DNA from: Planctomycetota bacterium
GTDB lineage: Bacteria > Planctomycetota > Phycisphaerae > Phycisphaerales > Phycisphaeraceae
NCBI GenBank assembly: GCA_026386955.1
Contig: JAPLMQ010000280.1
Coordinates: 1 to 46,252, forward strand
Reading direction: 5' to 3'
DNA length: 46,252 nt
Of this stretch, positions 15,416 to 23,563 are shown one piece after another. The notes beneath the pieces are model-generated. The model did no database searches. It had not been told where the DNA came from and worked only from the letters and a program-made list of their open reading frames with translations. The first letter of the stretch is position 1, and each line of letters starts with the position of its first letter. Both the position numbers and the translations under genes were made by a program.

Positions 15416-16698
15416 GACATCACAACCGGCCTCGCCGGCTCGTCGCTGCGCAGAACCTGCGTCAGCGCATCCGTCGCGTCGGCGGGGTCGATCCGCACGG
15501 CCGCCAGCATCGCCGGGGCGCCGGGGCGGAGCGAGGCCCACTCCCGCGCGCCGGGGCCGAACATCGCGACCAGCCCGCGCCACGTCGCCATCGCGAGCAG
15601 CGCCTGCCCGTCGACGCCGTCGCGCCGGTGCAGCCGGCGCATCGCGGGCAGCAGGCCCAGCGGCTGCGGCTCGCCCGCGGGCTGGCAGAGGATCGAGTCG
15701 GTCCCCAGGCAGACGTTCACCCCTGCCGCCAGCATGTCGCGGTAGCGGTGCGCCACGTGCCCGAAGTATTCGCTGGCGATCGGGCAATAGGCGACGCTCG
15801 CCACGGCCTCATGCAGGATCGCGATGTCGGCGTCGTCGACGTAGTTGCAGTGGGCGACCAGCCAGCGGCCGCGGGCGAGCGTCGCCCGCAGGTGGGCCAC
15901 GGGGCCGATCCCCGCGGGGCGGATCGAGTCGTCCCACTTGCCGATCTTGCGGGTGAAGTCGGCGAACGGCCCGTCGGCGTCGCGGATGAACCGCTCCTCC
16001 TCGAGCATCTCCGCCAGGTGCGTCGATCGCGGGACGTCCATCGGCTCCGAGGCGGCGAGGTTGTAGAGGTCGAGCCCGGTGGAGTATGGCGCGTGCGGCT
16101 GGAGCCCCATGCCCGGCGCGAGGCGAACGTCCTCCGCACCTTCGCCGGCCACATCCTCCCGCCACGCCGACGGAACCAGGCTCGCAGCCGCGGCCCGACA
16201 ATTCGCCTCCGCCGCGGCGAGGGCGTCCCGGCCGCGCCCGATCATCTCCAGATAGCTCACGCCCGCGACGCCCGTTCCGGGCGGCGCGCCGACCCGGGCC
16301 CGCAAGGATTGGACGCTGCTGGCGATGTCCCCCACCCAGCCGGTGCCCGCCTCGCGCGACAGCCGCAAGCCCCGGCGGACCCCCGAGGCGATCGCTTCAG
16401 GGTCGCGCGGCCGATCGCGCTGCAGACCCTCGACCCACGAGACGAAATCGCCGTCATAAGGTCTTGGGCCGATCGGCGTCAGGTCGAGATGGGCGTGGGC
16501 GTTGACCAGCGCGGGCAGGATCAGCACATCGCCCAGGTCGACGACGCGGTCGCCCTCGCCGACTTGCCTTCGGACCTCCCCCGCCTCCCCCGCGGCGACG
16601 ATCCGCCCCGCCCGCACCGCCACCGCGGCGTCGCGGACCTGCGTCCCCAAGGCGTCGGCGGCGGCGACGGCCCGATAAATTGTCGTCCCTGCGCTCAT
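15409..16698 (-). CDS. amidohydrolase, probable aminofutalosine deaminase
   Basis: A 429-residue metal-dependent amidohydrolase of the ATZ/TRZ type. The zinc or iron ligands are visible: H68 and H70 in VNAHAHLDL, a His in LVAHCNYVDD, and Asp in GTDSI. The N-terminal and C-terminal beta-sandwich parts flank the barrel. The segment after HAHLDLTPIG and the motif CPIASEYFGH resemble the planctomycete aminofutalosine deaminase group of the futalosine menaquinone pathway. mqnA at 21013 in the same window supports this, but they are not in one operon. Its stop codon TAG lies within the end of the 187-bp repeat element. Confidence 0.75.
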   Translation of the reverse strand: MSAGTTIYRAVAAADALGTQVRDAAVAVRAGRIVAAGEAGEVRRQVGEGDRVVDLGDVLILPALVNAHAHLDLTPIGPRPYDGDFVSWVEGLQRDRPRDPEAIASGVRRGLRLSREAGTGWVGDIASSVQSLRARVGAPPGTGVAGVSYLEMIGRGRDALAAAEANCRAAAASLVPSAWREDVAGEGAEDVRLAPGMGLQPHAPYSTGLDLYNLAASEPMDVPRSTHLAEMLEEERFIRDADGPFADFTRKIGKWDDSIRPAGIGPVAHLRATLARGRWLVAHCNYVDDADIAILHEAVASVAYCPIASEYFGHVAHRYRDMLAAGVNVCLGTDSILCQPAGEPQPLGLLPAMRRLHRRDGVDGQALLAMATWRGLVAMFGPGAREWASLRPGAPAMLAAVRIDPADATDALTQVLRSDEPARPVVMSC

Positions 16699-16768
16699 CC
16701 TGCCGATATCCCTTTCGCCTCGGGCCTGAATTCACGGGCCCCGGCGATCCTGTTGGGTCGCCGAGTCA

Positions 16769-16792
16769 CCCGGGAAACTTTGCGTTCCCGGG
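16769..16792. repeat. perfect hairpin in the divergent spacer
   Basis: CCCGGGAA and TTCCCGGG form a perfect eight-pair hairpin in the spacer between the amidohydrolase and OmpA-family genes. There is no T-run, so a regulatory role is as likely as termination. Confidence 0.4.
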
Positions 16793-16853
16793 CGCACACG
16801 ATAGCCTGTTGGGCTGTACGAGGCGGACATTCGATCCAGGGAAAGGATGACAC

Positions 16854-17753
16854 GTGCGAATCGGACGGATCCTCAGGGTTGTGGCGTTGATGGTCTTCGG
16901 GGCCGCGATGCTCATGGGCAGCGTCGGCTGCGTCGCCCAGAGCGAATACGACAAACTCAACACGCTCTATCGCCGCGGGCAGGAGCAGATCGCCGACCTG
17001 CAGGCCCGGCTTGAGGAGGCCAACGCCCGCGTGAAGGCGCTGCAGGAGGCCGGGCGCACGCCCGACGCCGACCTGGTCGCCAAGCTCGAGAAGGCGATCG
17101 CCGACCGCAACCGCTTCCAGCAGCTCCTCGCCGAGGCCGAGGACCGCCTCCGCAAGGCCGGGCAGGTTCCCGTGCTGCTCGAGCCCGAGCTCGACGCCGC
17201 CCTCAAGGAGCTGGCCGCCTCCGACCCCGACCTGATGACCTACGACCCGCTCCACGGCATGGTCCGCTTCAAGAGCGACCTGACCTTCCCGCTGGGCAGC
17301 ACCGAAGTGAGCGACAAGGCCGCCAAGAGCCTCGGCAAGCTGGCTGAGATCCTCAAGCGCCCCGTCGCCCAGAAGTACCAGACCGAGATCGTCGGCCACA
17401 CCGACAACGTCCGCATCGGCAAGCCCGAGACGCGGGCCAAGCACCCTTCGAACTGGCACCTCTCGGTGCACCGCTCGATCGCGGTGAAGGACATCCTCGA
17501 GCAGGACGGCGTCGCCCCGGTCCGCATGCAGGTCGCGGGCTATGGCGAGTGGCGGCCGATCGTCGCCAACGGAGGCAAGGGCGCGGAGGCCAACCGCCGC
17601 GTGGAGATCTTCCTGACCCCCAACACCTACAACGGCCCGGGCAACACGCCCGCCGCCGCAGAGGCCCCCGCCGCCGTCCCCGCGGCGAAGCCGGCCGCCA
17701 AGCCCGCCGCGAAGCCCAAGGCCGCGGAAGGCCCGGCAGAGACGTTCAAATAA
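16854..17753 (+). CDS. OmpA-family lipoprotein
   Basis: A 299-residue envelope protein. The N-terminus has a signal peptide ending in the lipobox SVGC, with lipidation at Cys26 (MGSVGCVAQ). Residues about 30-105 are predicted coiled coil (EQIADLQARLEEANARVKAL). The OmpA C-terminal peptidoglycan-binding domain spans about 130-265, with GHTDNVRIG, LSVHRS and NRRVEI; the Asp and Arg that bind diaminopimelate are in these motifs. The tail is Ala/Pro/Lys repetitive. The GTG start at 16854 has AAAGGA seven bases upstream. It probably tethers the outer membrane to peptidoglycan, like Pal. A strong terminator follows. Confidence 0.9.
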   Translation: MRIGRILRVVALMVFGAAMLMGSVGCVAQSEYDKLNTLYRRGQEQIADLQARLEEANARVKALQEAGRTPDADLVAKLEKAIADRNRFQQLLAEAEDRLRKAGQVPVLLEPELDAALKELAASDPDLMTYDPLHGMVRFKSDLTFPLGSTEVSDKAAKSLGKLAEILKRPVAQKYQTEIVGHTDNVRIGKPETRAKHPSNWHLSVHRSIAVKDILEQDGVAPVRMQVAGYGEWRPIVANGGKGAEANRRVEIFLTPNTYNGPGNTPAAAEAPAAVPAAKPAAKPAAKPKAAEGPAETFK

Positions 17754-17795
17754 TGCCGATCGCCGTTGAGGCGACGACAACCTGAAGATTGACCG

Positions 17796-17829
17796 ACCGG
17801 CCACGCGCTCGCGTGGCCGGTTGTTTTTT
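17796..17829 (+). terminator. intrinsic terminator after the OmpA-family gene
   Basis: ACCGGCCACGCG and CGCGTGGCCGGT form a GC-rich 11-12 pair stem, followed by TGTTTTTT. It lies about 45 bases after the stop codon. Confidence 0.9.
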
Positions 17830-17867
17830 GGGGGGAGCCCTGGCTTCAATTTTGCAGGCGTCGCAAC

Positions 17868-18266
17868 TTGACCAATCAATGCGAAGCCATTCCAGATGAC
17901 CGTGATCTCACCGCCGAAGAGACGGCGTTGACCCATTGGCTTTTGATGCATGGAAAGCCGGGGATCGATTCGGAGTTGTTCGCGCGTCAGCTCGCACAGG
18001 CCCGCGTCGTTTCGCGTTGCCACTGCGGATGCGCAAGCATCGACTTCGCCATCGCCGGGATGCGACCCCAATCCGGCGCTGGGTTGCACGTGCTTTCCGA
18101 CTACCTGTGGACTGACGACGACGGATCACAGATGGGCATCTTCATTTTCGCGAAAGCAGGCATGCTTGCTGGACTGGAAGTTTGGTCGATGGATGGGAAA
18201 TCGACGCCGATGCGACTGCCCAAAATCGCGTCGCTCAGGCCCATGATTTTCGGCCAGGGCTCCTGA
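17868..18266 (+). CDS. conserved protein of unknown function with CxCGC motif
   Basis: A 132-residue soluble protein. It begins with an acidic LTAEETALTHWLLMHG segment, followed by ARVVSRCHCGCASIDFAIAG with three closely spaced cysteines, then LWTDDDGSQMGIFIFAKAG. The pattern of a helical start, a CxCGC turn and beta strands recalls a widespread small bacterial protein family with no assigned function. No membrane segment or signal is visible. The start is a TTG at 17868. The gene is followed by a relic of ispF and converges on another unknown gene. Confidence 0.6.
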   Translation: MTNQCEAIPDDRDLTAEETALTHWLLMHGKPGIDSELFARQLAQARVVSRCHCGCASIDFAIAGMRPQSGAGLHVLSDYLWTDDDGSQMGIFIFAKAGMLAGLEVWSMDGKSTPMRLPKIASLRPMIFGQGS

Positions 18267-18283
18267 CCTTGCGGACGCGAGTT

Positions 18284-18323
18284 CGCAGCCGAGCAGGCCG
18301 GCGAGGTTGGCCTTGATCGCCGC
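18284..18323 (-). pseudogene. 40-bp relic of ispF
   Basis: This segment matches 19016-19055 inside ispF in 39 of 40 bases. On the minus strand it still reads AAIKANLAGLLGC, the same residues as in IspF. The flanking sequence does not match. It lies between two convergent unknown genes and is in the same orientation as ispF, which suggests a scar of duplication or recombination. Confidence 0.7.
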
Positions 18324-18347
18324 AGACGCCTGGCCCAAAACGACTCA

Positions 18348-18845
18348 TCAGTATCCGGGCGTCTCAACGCCCAGCACATAGTCTGCCTTTGGATACTTCT
18401 CGTTCAATCGCCTCAACATTACGTGGGCTCGCTCCATCGCGCCTTCCCAATTTTCTCCCCCAACCCGATATGGCCAGGACTCGCAAGTCCCGACATCCAA
18501 CATGGCCAGAACGATCCGGGGATTTTGCTTTGGAATGAGCGCCACGATCGGCCCATCCGCCGAAGTGAAAACGAGTTCCATTTGATCCTGGCGAGTTTCA
18601 GGGATGAAACACTTAGGAACGATTTCCTCGCGACCTTTCAGAACCCGGTAATAGACAGGGCTCCCCCCATCCGGATCCCACTCCGAAAAGACCGCCATCA
18701 CCAAGCCGTTGCCCAACTTGCAGGATGCAAGCCGATCGGCGGTTGCAAACCACCAAATCACCAACCCCGCCAACCCGCATCCGATCGCCACCTTGACGGC
18801 ACGGGATGCACGTTTCGGTTTTGTGGGTGTTGATTCCGTCAACAC
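18348..18845 (-). CDS. hypothetical membrane-anchored protein
   Basis: A 165-residue protein with a basic N-terminus (TKPKRASRAVK), one hydrophobic segment at about 20-38, and a soluble C-terminal part. No family is recognised. It begins with GTG at 18845. Base composition is clearly lower in GC than that of ispF beside it, and a copy of an ispF segment lies just beyond its stop codon. These features fit a gene that arrived by recombination next to ispF. Confidence 0.55.
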   Translation of the reverse strand: MLTESTPTKPKRASRAVKVAIGCGLAGLVIWWFATADRLASCKLGNGLVMAVFSEWDPDGGSPVYYRVLKGREEIVPKCFIPETRQDQMELVFTSADGPIVALIPKQNPRIVLAMLDVGTCESWPYRVGGENWEGAMERAHVMLRRLNEKYPKADYVLGVETPGY

Positions 18846-18908
18846 GACCCCTTCCCTCTCGGCAATTTACATGTCGATTTTCGCGAAGAACCAAACCCCA
18901 GCGCCGCC

Positions 18909-19397
18909 TCACACGCGCTCCAGCAGCACCACCACATGGCACGCGATCGCGCGCCCCTCGCCGATCGCGTCGACCTTCTCGTGCGTCTTGCCCTTGAGGT
19001 TGACCTGGTCGAGCGCGCAGCCGAGCAGGCCGGCGAGGTTTGCCTTGATCGCCGCCTTGTGCGGGCTGAGCTTGGGGCGTTGCAGGATCACCGTCACGTC
19101 GAGGTTGCCCACGCGGTAGCCCGCGGCCCGCATCCGCCTCACGGCCTCGTCGACGAAGATGCGCGAGTCGGCCCCTTTCCACTTCGGGTCGTTGTCGGGG
19201 AAGAGCATGCCGATGTCGTCCATCGCCAGCGCGCCCAGCACGGCGTCGACGACGCTGTGATAGACCACGTCGCCGTCGGAGTGGGCGGCGCAGCCGTGGT
19301 CGTGCGGGATGTGCAGCCCGCCGACGACGAGCTTGAGGCCCGGCTCGAGGCGGTGGAGGTCGAACCCGTGGCCGACGCGGAGGGGTTGGGTGGGCAT
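18909..19397 (-). CDS. ispF: 2-C-methyl-D-erythritol 2,4-cyclodiphosphate synthase
   Basis: A 162-residue enzyme of the MEP isoprenoid pathway, converting CDP-methylerythritol 2-phosphate to the cyclodiphosphate with release of CMP. The zinc ligands D13, H15 (GFDLHRL) and H47 (SDGDVVYH) are present, as are GDIGMLFPDNDP-like and TTEK-like regions (MDDIGMLFPDND; GKTHEKVDAIGEG). Length is normal and the trimeric fold is expected. No ispD lies beside it. The segment 19016-19055 recurs at 18284-18323. Confidence 0.97.
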   Translation of the reverse strand: MPTQPLRVGHGFDLHRLEPGLKLVVGGLHIPHDHGCAAHSDGDVVYHSVVDAVLGALAMDDIGMLFPDNDPKWKGADSRIFVDEAVRRMRAAGYRVGNLDVTVILQRPKLSPHKAAIKANLAGLLGCALDQVNLKGKTHEKVDAIGEGRAIACHVVVLLERV

Positions 19398-19431
19398 ATC
19401 GGATGACTTCGATCAACGGTTCAGACGGGAA

Positions 19432-19456
19432 CCCAGGCACGCAGTGCCTGGGCTTT
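19432..19456. terminator. CCCAGGCAC-family hairpin between regulator and ispF
   Basis: CCCAGGCAC (19432-19440), GCA, GTGCCTGGG (19444-19452), then CTTT. It lies after the NtrC-type regulator gene (leftward) and before ispF, and so probably terminates the regulator transcript. The T-run on the minus side is weak. Confidence 0.6.
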
Positions 19457-19497
19457 GAGGAGTCGTTCCATCACGAGACACTCGTCGATCACAAGAC

Positions 19498-20928
19498 CTA
19501 CTTCAATCCGTATTCCTTCAATTTCCGATAGAGCGTGCGCTCCCCGATGCCGAGCATCTTCGCCGCGGCCTCGCGGTTGCCCTGCGTGATGCCCAGGGCG
19601 TTGCGGATCGCCTGCTTCTCGATCTGGTCGAGGCTCAGGTTCCCGCGCAGCTCGATCCCGCTCTGGGCCGCCTCCTGCCCGCCGCCCGCCTGCTGCTCGA
19701 GCGGGAGGTGGCGCGGCTCGATCTCCGGGCCGTCCGAGGTGACCACCGTGTTCTGCAGCACGTTGATGAGCTGGCGGACGTTCCCGGGCCAGCCGAACCG
19801 CGTGAGGGCCTGCATCGCCTCGTCGGTCACGTGCGGGACGGGCTTCTCCATCTGCTTGGCGAACTTCTGCACGAAGTGGCGGGCGAGCTGCGGGATGTCC
19901 TCGGGGCGCTCGCGCAGCGATGGCATGTGGATCTCCGCCCCCTTGATGCGGAAATAGAGGTCCTCGCGGAACTCGTGCTTCTTGACCATCTCCATGAGGT
20001 TGCGGTTGGTCGCGGAGATCAGCCGGACGTCGACGTGCTTGGCCTCGTTCGACCCCAGCCGCACGACCTCGCCCGACTCGAGCACGCGCAGCAGCTTGGC
20101 CTGCATCACCAGCGGCATGTCGCCCACCTCGTCGAGGAAGAGCGTGCCGCCGTCGGCGTATTCGAAGCGCCCCTGGCGGTCCTTGTCGGCCCCGGTGAAG
20201 GCGCCGCGGACGTGGCCGAAAAGTTCGTCCTCGAGGATCGACTCGGCCATGCCCGCGCAGTTGAGCGGGACGAAGTGGCGCTTGCTCCGGCGGGAGTTGT
20301 TGTGGATCGCCTGGGCGACGAGCTCCTTGCCCGTGCCCGACTCGCCGGTGATGAGCACGGGGAGGTTGCTGGGCGCGACCTGCTTCATGAGCGTGATCGA
20401 TTGCCGGATCGCCGCCGAGGTGCCGATGATGCCCTCGAAGCCGAACTCCTCGCCGAGCCGCTCGCGCAGGTGCTGGTTCTCGGCCCGGAGGAAGACCTCG
20501 CTGAGGGCGTGCTGGACGAGGGTGCGGAAGATCTCCAGGTCGAGCGGCTTCTCGACGTAGTCGTAGGCCCCCTGCTTGATCGCCGCCTTGCAGGTGGGAA
20601 CGTCGCCGTGGGCGGTGATGAGGATCGTCAAGGCCGAGGGCTGGTGCTGGCGGGCGGCGGCGAGGACCTTGAGCCCGTCGAGCTCCGTGTCCATCACCAG
20701 GTCGGTGACGACCAGGTCGAAATGGCCGTGCTGGAGCTCGTCCTGGGCGGCAGGGAAGTCGTGCACGATCGTGCAGACGTGGCCCAGGCGGCGCAGCGAC
20801 TCGCCGACGACCTCGGCGTGGTCCACCTCGTCGTCGACCACCAGGATTTGGGCGCTGGGCACATCGTTTTCGGCGGGGTTGGCGGCGGGATGGGCGGCGG
20901 GCTTTTCAGGCGGCTTTTCAGGCGGCAT
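19498..20928 (-). CDS. sigma-54-dependent response regulator, NtrC family
   Basis: A 476-residue three-domain activator. The receiver domain (about 27-140) has the acidic pocket D32/D33, the phosphoacceptor D76 (VVTDLVMD) and K127 (VEKPLD). The AAA+ domain has Walker A GESGTGKE (195-202), the sigma-54 contact loop GAFTGA (242-247) and Walker B in GGTLFLDEVGDM. The C-terminal Fis-type HTH ends the protein (REAAAKMLGIGERTLYRKLK). The ATG at 20928 is chosen; the longer frame from 20967 adds an unlikely start. No histidine kinase lies nearby. The N-terminal Pro/Ala-rich repeat PEKPPEKPAAHPAANPAE is unusual. Confidence 0.93.
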   Translation of the reverse strand: MPPEKPPEKPAAHPAANPAENDVPSAQILVVDDEVDHAEVVGESLRRLGHVCTIVHDFPAAQDELQHGHFDLVVTDLVMDTELDGLKVLAAARQHQPSALTILITAHGDVPTCKAAIKQGAYDYVEKPLDLEIFRTLVQHALSEVFLRAENQHLRERLGEEFGFEGIIGTSAAIRQSITLMKQVAPSNLPVLITGESGTGKELVAQAIHNNSRRSKRHFVPLNCAGMAESILEDELFGHVRGAFTGADKDRQGRFEYADGGTLFLDEVGDMPLVMQAKLLRVLESGEVVRLGSNEAKHVDVRLISATNRNLMEMVKKHEFREDLYFRIKGAEIHMPSLRERPEDIPQLARHFVQKFAKQMEKPVPHVTDEAMQALTRFGWPGNVRQLINVLQNTVVTSDGPEIEPRHLPLEQQAGGGQEAAQSGIELRGNLSLDQIEKQAIRNALGITQGNREAAAKMLGIGERTLYRKLKEYGLK

Positions 20929-21000
20929 AGTTCGGTGAATGATGCAGAGGCTTGGGAGTAAGGTCAACTCCCCGCGCGCGAGCGGACATCCGCGGTCGCC

Positions 21001-21006
21001 TATAAT
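21001..21006 (+). promoter_or_regulatory. -10 box of mqnA, leaderless arrangement
   Basis: A consensus TATAAT ends six bases before the first ATG (21013). Transcription would start at or next to the A of the ATG, so the mRNA should have no leader. The -35 region is not recognisable. Confidence 0.6.
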
Positions 21007-21012
21007 CGGAAA

Positions 21013-21882
21013 ATGATGAGCGCCTCACCGAGCCAACCCGGGATCGCCCCCGACGCCGACCGGCGGGTCCGCCGCATCGGCTGCGTGAGCTATCTCAACG
21101 CCAAGCCGCTGATCGACGGGCTCGATGGCCTGCCCGACCCGGTCGTGCGCTTCGACGTCCCCAGCCGGCTGCTCGAGGAGCTGCGCACGGGCGGGGTCGA
21201 CATCGCCCTTTGCCCGGTGATCGACTATTTCCGCAGCCCCGTCCCGCTGGAGATCGTTCCCGTCGGGGGCATCGGCTGCCGCGGGCCCACGCTGACGGTC
21301 CGGCTCTTCAGCCGCGTCCCGCTCGACCAGATCCGGACGATCCACGCCGACACCGACAGCCACACCAGCGTCGCCCTGCTGCGCGTGCTGCTCGCCGAGC
21401 GGCTGTCGCTGCGCCCGCGGATCATCGACTTCGACACCCGCGAGACCGCGGAGGCCGCCGCGGGCGCGGGCGTGACCCCGCCGCTCGAGGCGATGCTGCT
21501 CATCGGCGACAAGGTCGTGACCGACGCGCCCAAGCCCGAGCTCTATCCGCACCAGATCGACCTGGGCGAGTCGTGGCACGCGCTGACGGGCCTGCCCTTC
21601 GTCTTCGCGGTCTGGATGACCCGCGCGGGGACGGAGTTGGGCGACCTCCCTGCCCTGCTCGAATCGCGGCGAATCCTCAACGCCGGGCGGATCGACGAGA
21701 TCGTCCAGCGCTACGCCGCGGTCAGCCGCTGGCAGGCCGTGCTGGCCAAGCATTACCTCGGCACGCTGATGCGCTACGTCGTGGGCGATGAGGAACTCGA
21801 CGCGATCAGCCGCTTCGCCGAGTCGGCCTACCGCCTGGGGCTGATCGACGAGCTTCGTCCCCTGCGCACGCGGAGCCGATAG
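21013..21882 (+). CDS. mqnA: menaquinone biosynthesis protein MqnA (chorismate dehydratase)
   Basis: A 289-residue enzyme of the futalosine pathway that dehydrates chorismate to 3-enolpyruvylbenzoate. The N-terminal motif RRIGCVSYLNAKPLIDGL is characteristic of MqnA/MqnD, followed by CPVIDYFRS and the segment TVRLFSRVPLDQI. The fold is that of periplasmic binding proteins, but there is no signal peptide. Two adjacent ATGs (21013 and 21016) are possible starts. It diverges from the NtrC-type regulator gene. A probable aminofutalosine deaminase lies at 15409-16698. Confidence 0.93.
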   Translation: MMSASPSQPGIAPDADRRVRRIGCVSYLNAKPLIDGLDGLPDPVVRFDVPSRLLEELRTGGVDIALCPVIDYFRSPVPLEIVPVGGIGCRGPTLTVRLFSRVPLDQIRTIHADTDSHTSVALLRVLLAERLSLRPRIIDFDTRETAEAAAGAGVTPPLEAMLLIGDKVVTDAPKPELYPHQIDLGESWHALTGLPFVFAVWMTRAGTELGDLPALLESRRILNAGRIDEIVQRYAAVSRWQAVLAKHYLGTLMRYVVGDEELDAISRFAESAYRLGLIDELRPLRTRSR

Positions 21883-21963
21883 CCCGTTGGTCCGATTCAG
21901 TCCGTTGGTCTGATTAGTCCATTCGTGAGCCAAGCCCGCCGCCGAACATTCCGGACCCTCGGA

Positions 21964-21983
21964 TGGGCAACTCAAGTTGCCCA
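21964..21983. repeat. dispersed hairpin, TGGGCAACT type, second copy
   Basis: TGGGCAACT and AGTTGCCCA pair perfectly around CA. It matches the hairpin at 14174-14195. It argues that the following gene starts after it, at 21997, and not at the GTG at 21925. Confidence 0.65.
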
Positions 21984-21996
21984 CCCTCCCCAAACC

Positions 21997-23514
21997 TTGA
22001 GCCGACGCATCACCCAGACATACGCCTGCCCCGCGCTGCAGAGCCTCGCGCGACAGTTGCTCTTCGCCCCGCCCGCGCAGCGGCGCGACCAGGTCGGGCG
22101 CGCGGAGGTCCTGCACGACCAGATCAACCCCGAGCAGGACTACCCCTACGAGTTCATCGCCTACCGCATCACCAGCCGCCGCGTCGGCGACACCGTCGAC
22201 CACCCCGACCTCGACCACCCGCTCAAGGGGGCGCAAATCCTCCCCGACCTGCGCCTGCTGATCGACACGCTCAGCCGATCGATCGACATCGCGGTCGAGC
22301 CGGAGGAGGCGGTGGAGTCTGCCGCGGAATTGTCGAAGCGGCTCAACGTCAGCGAGAAGACGGTCTCGCGCTGGCGCCGCGAGGGGCTGCGCTGGCGGTG
22401 GGTCGTCGACGCGCCGGGCGGGCAGCGCCGGCTCGTCTTCCCCGCGGCGGCGGTCGTGCGCTTCCTCGAATCCAACGCCGCCCGCGTCGAGCGCGCCGCC
22501 CGCTTCACCCGGATGACCAACGAGGAGAGCGACGCCCTGCTCGCCCGGGCCCGCAGGCTCGCGGAGGCGGGCGAAGTCTCGCTCAACCAGGTCGCGACCC
22601 ACCTCGCCCGTCGGACGGGGCGGGCGATCGAGACCGTCCGCCGATTGCTCGAGCAGCACGACCGCGAGTGCGAGGCGATCTTCGTCGACTACACCGGCCC
22701 GCTGACCGCCAAGCAGCGGCGGGTGATCTCGCGGGCCTACCGCCTGGGCATCTCGGTGAGCAAGATGGCGAGGCGGTACAAGCGCACGCGGGCGACGATC
22801 TACCGCGCGATCCACGAGCGCCGGGCCGCCGACCTGCGCCAGCGGCAGATCGAGGTCGTCGAGTCGCCCACCTTCTCGCGCCCCGACGCGCGGGAGGTGA
22901 TCCTCGGGCCGCACGCCCCCGCCTCATCCTCCGCGGCCGATCATGCGCTCCACCGACCCGAGCCCCACCGCCCCGAGCAGGATCTCGCCGGCCTGCCCGA
23001 GCCGCTGCGCCCGCTCTTCCTCCACCCGCCGCTCGACCACGACCTGCAGCGCTCCCTGCTGGTGCGCTTCAACTACCTCAAGTTCCGCGCCGCGGCGATG
23101 CGCGACGGGCTCGACCGCTTCTCCCCGCGCGCGGCCGAGCTCGACGAGATCGAGTCCCTGCTCGCCCGGGCCGACCGGATCGCCGACCGGATGATCCTCG
23201 CGAGCCTCCCCGCCGCGCTCTCCCTGGCGCTGCGCCACCTCATCGACCAGGCGGAGCGCTCGCCCGCCCGGCTGCTGGAGCTGCTCGACCAGAGCCAGGA
23301 GGTGCTCCCACGGGCGATCGAGACTTTCGACGCCTCGCGCGGGCAGACCTTCGAGGCCCACCTGACCTGGCTGCTGCTCCGCCGGTTCGCGTCGCGGCAG
23401 GCGGACAAGCCCCGCGCCGCGCGCCGGGCCGAGCCCGACGCGACGGCGATGCTGCCGCGCTTCCGCGCCGCGGCGAGGAACGCGGGGGACGGGCAGGACG
23501 CGGCGACGTTGTGA
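21997..23514 (+). CDS. sigma-70-like protein with permuted domain order
   Basis: A 505-residue protein (529 if the GTG at 21925 is used). Residues 106-160 look like a MerR/excisionase-type HTH (SAAELSKRLNVSEKTVSRWR). Residues 180-221 are another helical unit. Residues 236-275 resemble sigma region 4 (LTAKQRRVISRAYRLGISVS). Residues 345-468, at the C-terminus, resemble sigma regions 1.2 and 2: RFNYLKFRAAAMR, then ETFDASRGQTFEAHLTWLL, the counterpart of the KFDYxRGFKFSTYATWWI motif. In normal sigma factors region 2 precedes region 4. The promoter-melting aromatics are only partly kept. It could be an alternative sigma or an anti-sigma-like regulator. TTG at 21997 is preferred because the earlier part overlaps a dispersed hairpin. 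Confidence 0.6.
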   Translation: MSRRITQTYACPALQSLARQLLFAPPAQRRDQVGRAEVLHDQINPEQDYPYEFIAYRITSRRVGDTVDHPDLDHPLKGAQILPDLRLLIDTLSRSIDIAVEPEEAVESAAELSKRLNVSEKTVSRWRREGLRWRWVVDAPGGQRRLVFPAAAVVRFLESNAARVERAARFTRMTNEESDALLARARRLAEAGEVSLNQVATHLARRTGRAIETVRRLLEQHDRECEAIFVDYTGPLTAKQRRVISRAYRLGISVSKMARRYKRTRATIYRAIHERRAADLRQRQIEVVESPTFSRPDAREVILGPHAPASSSAADHALHRPEPHRPEQDLAGLPEPLRPLFLHPPLDHDLQRSLLVRFNYLKFRAAAMRDGLDRFSPRAAELDEIESLLARADRIADRMILASLPAALSLALRHLIDQAERSPARLLELLDQSQEVLPRAIETFDASRGQTFEAHLTWLLLRRFASRQADKPRAARRAEPDATAMLPRFRAAARNAGDGQDAATL

Positions 23515-23531
23515 TGTGGGGCGATTGCGGG

Positions 23532-23551
23532 TGCCAGATTGCCTGCTGGCA
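23532..23551. terminator. short hairpin between convergent genes
   Basis: TGCCAG and CTGGCA pair around eight bases. It lies between the convergent sigma-like and HELGH genes. The T-run is absent on the plus strand, so this is a weak call. Confidence 0.35.
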
Positions 23552-23563
23552 AATCAACTGTTT

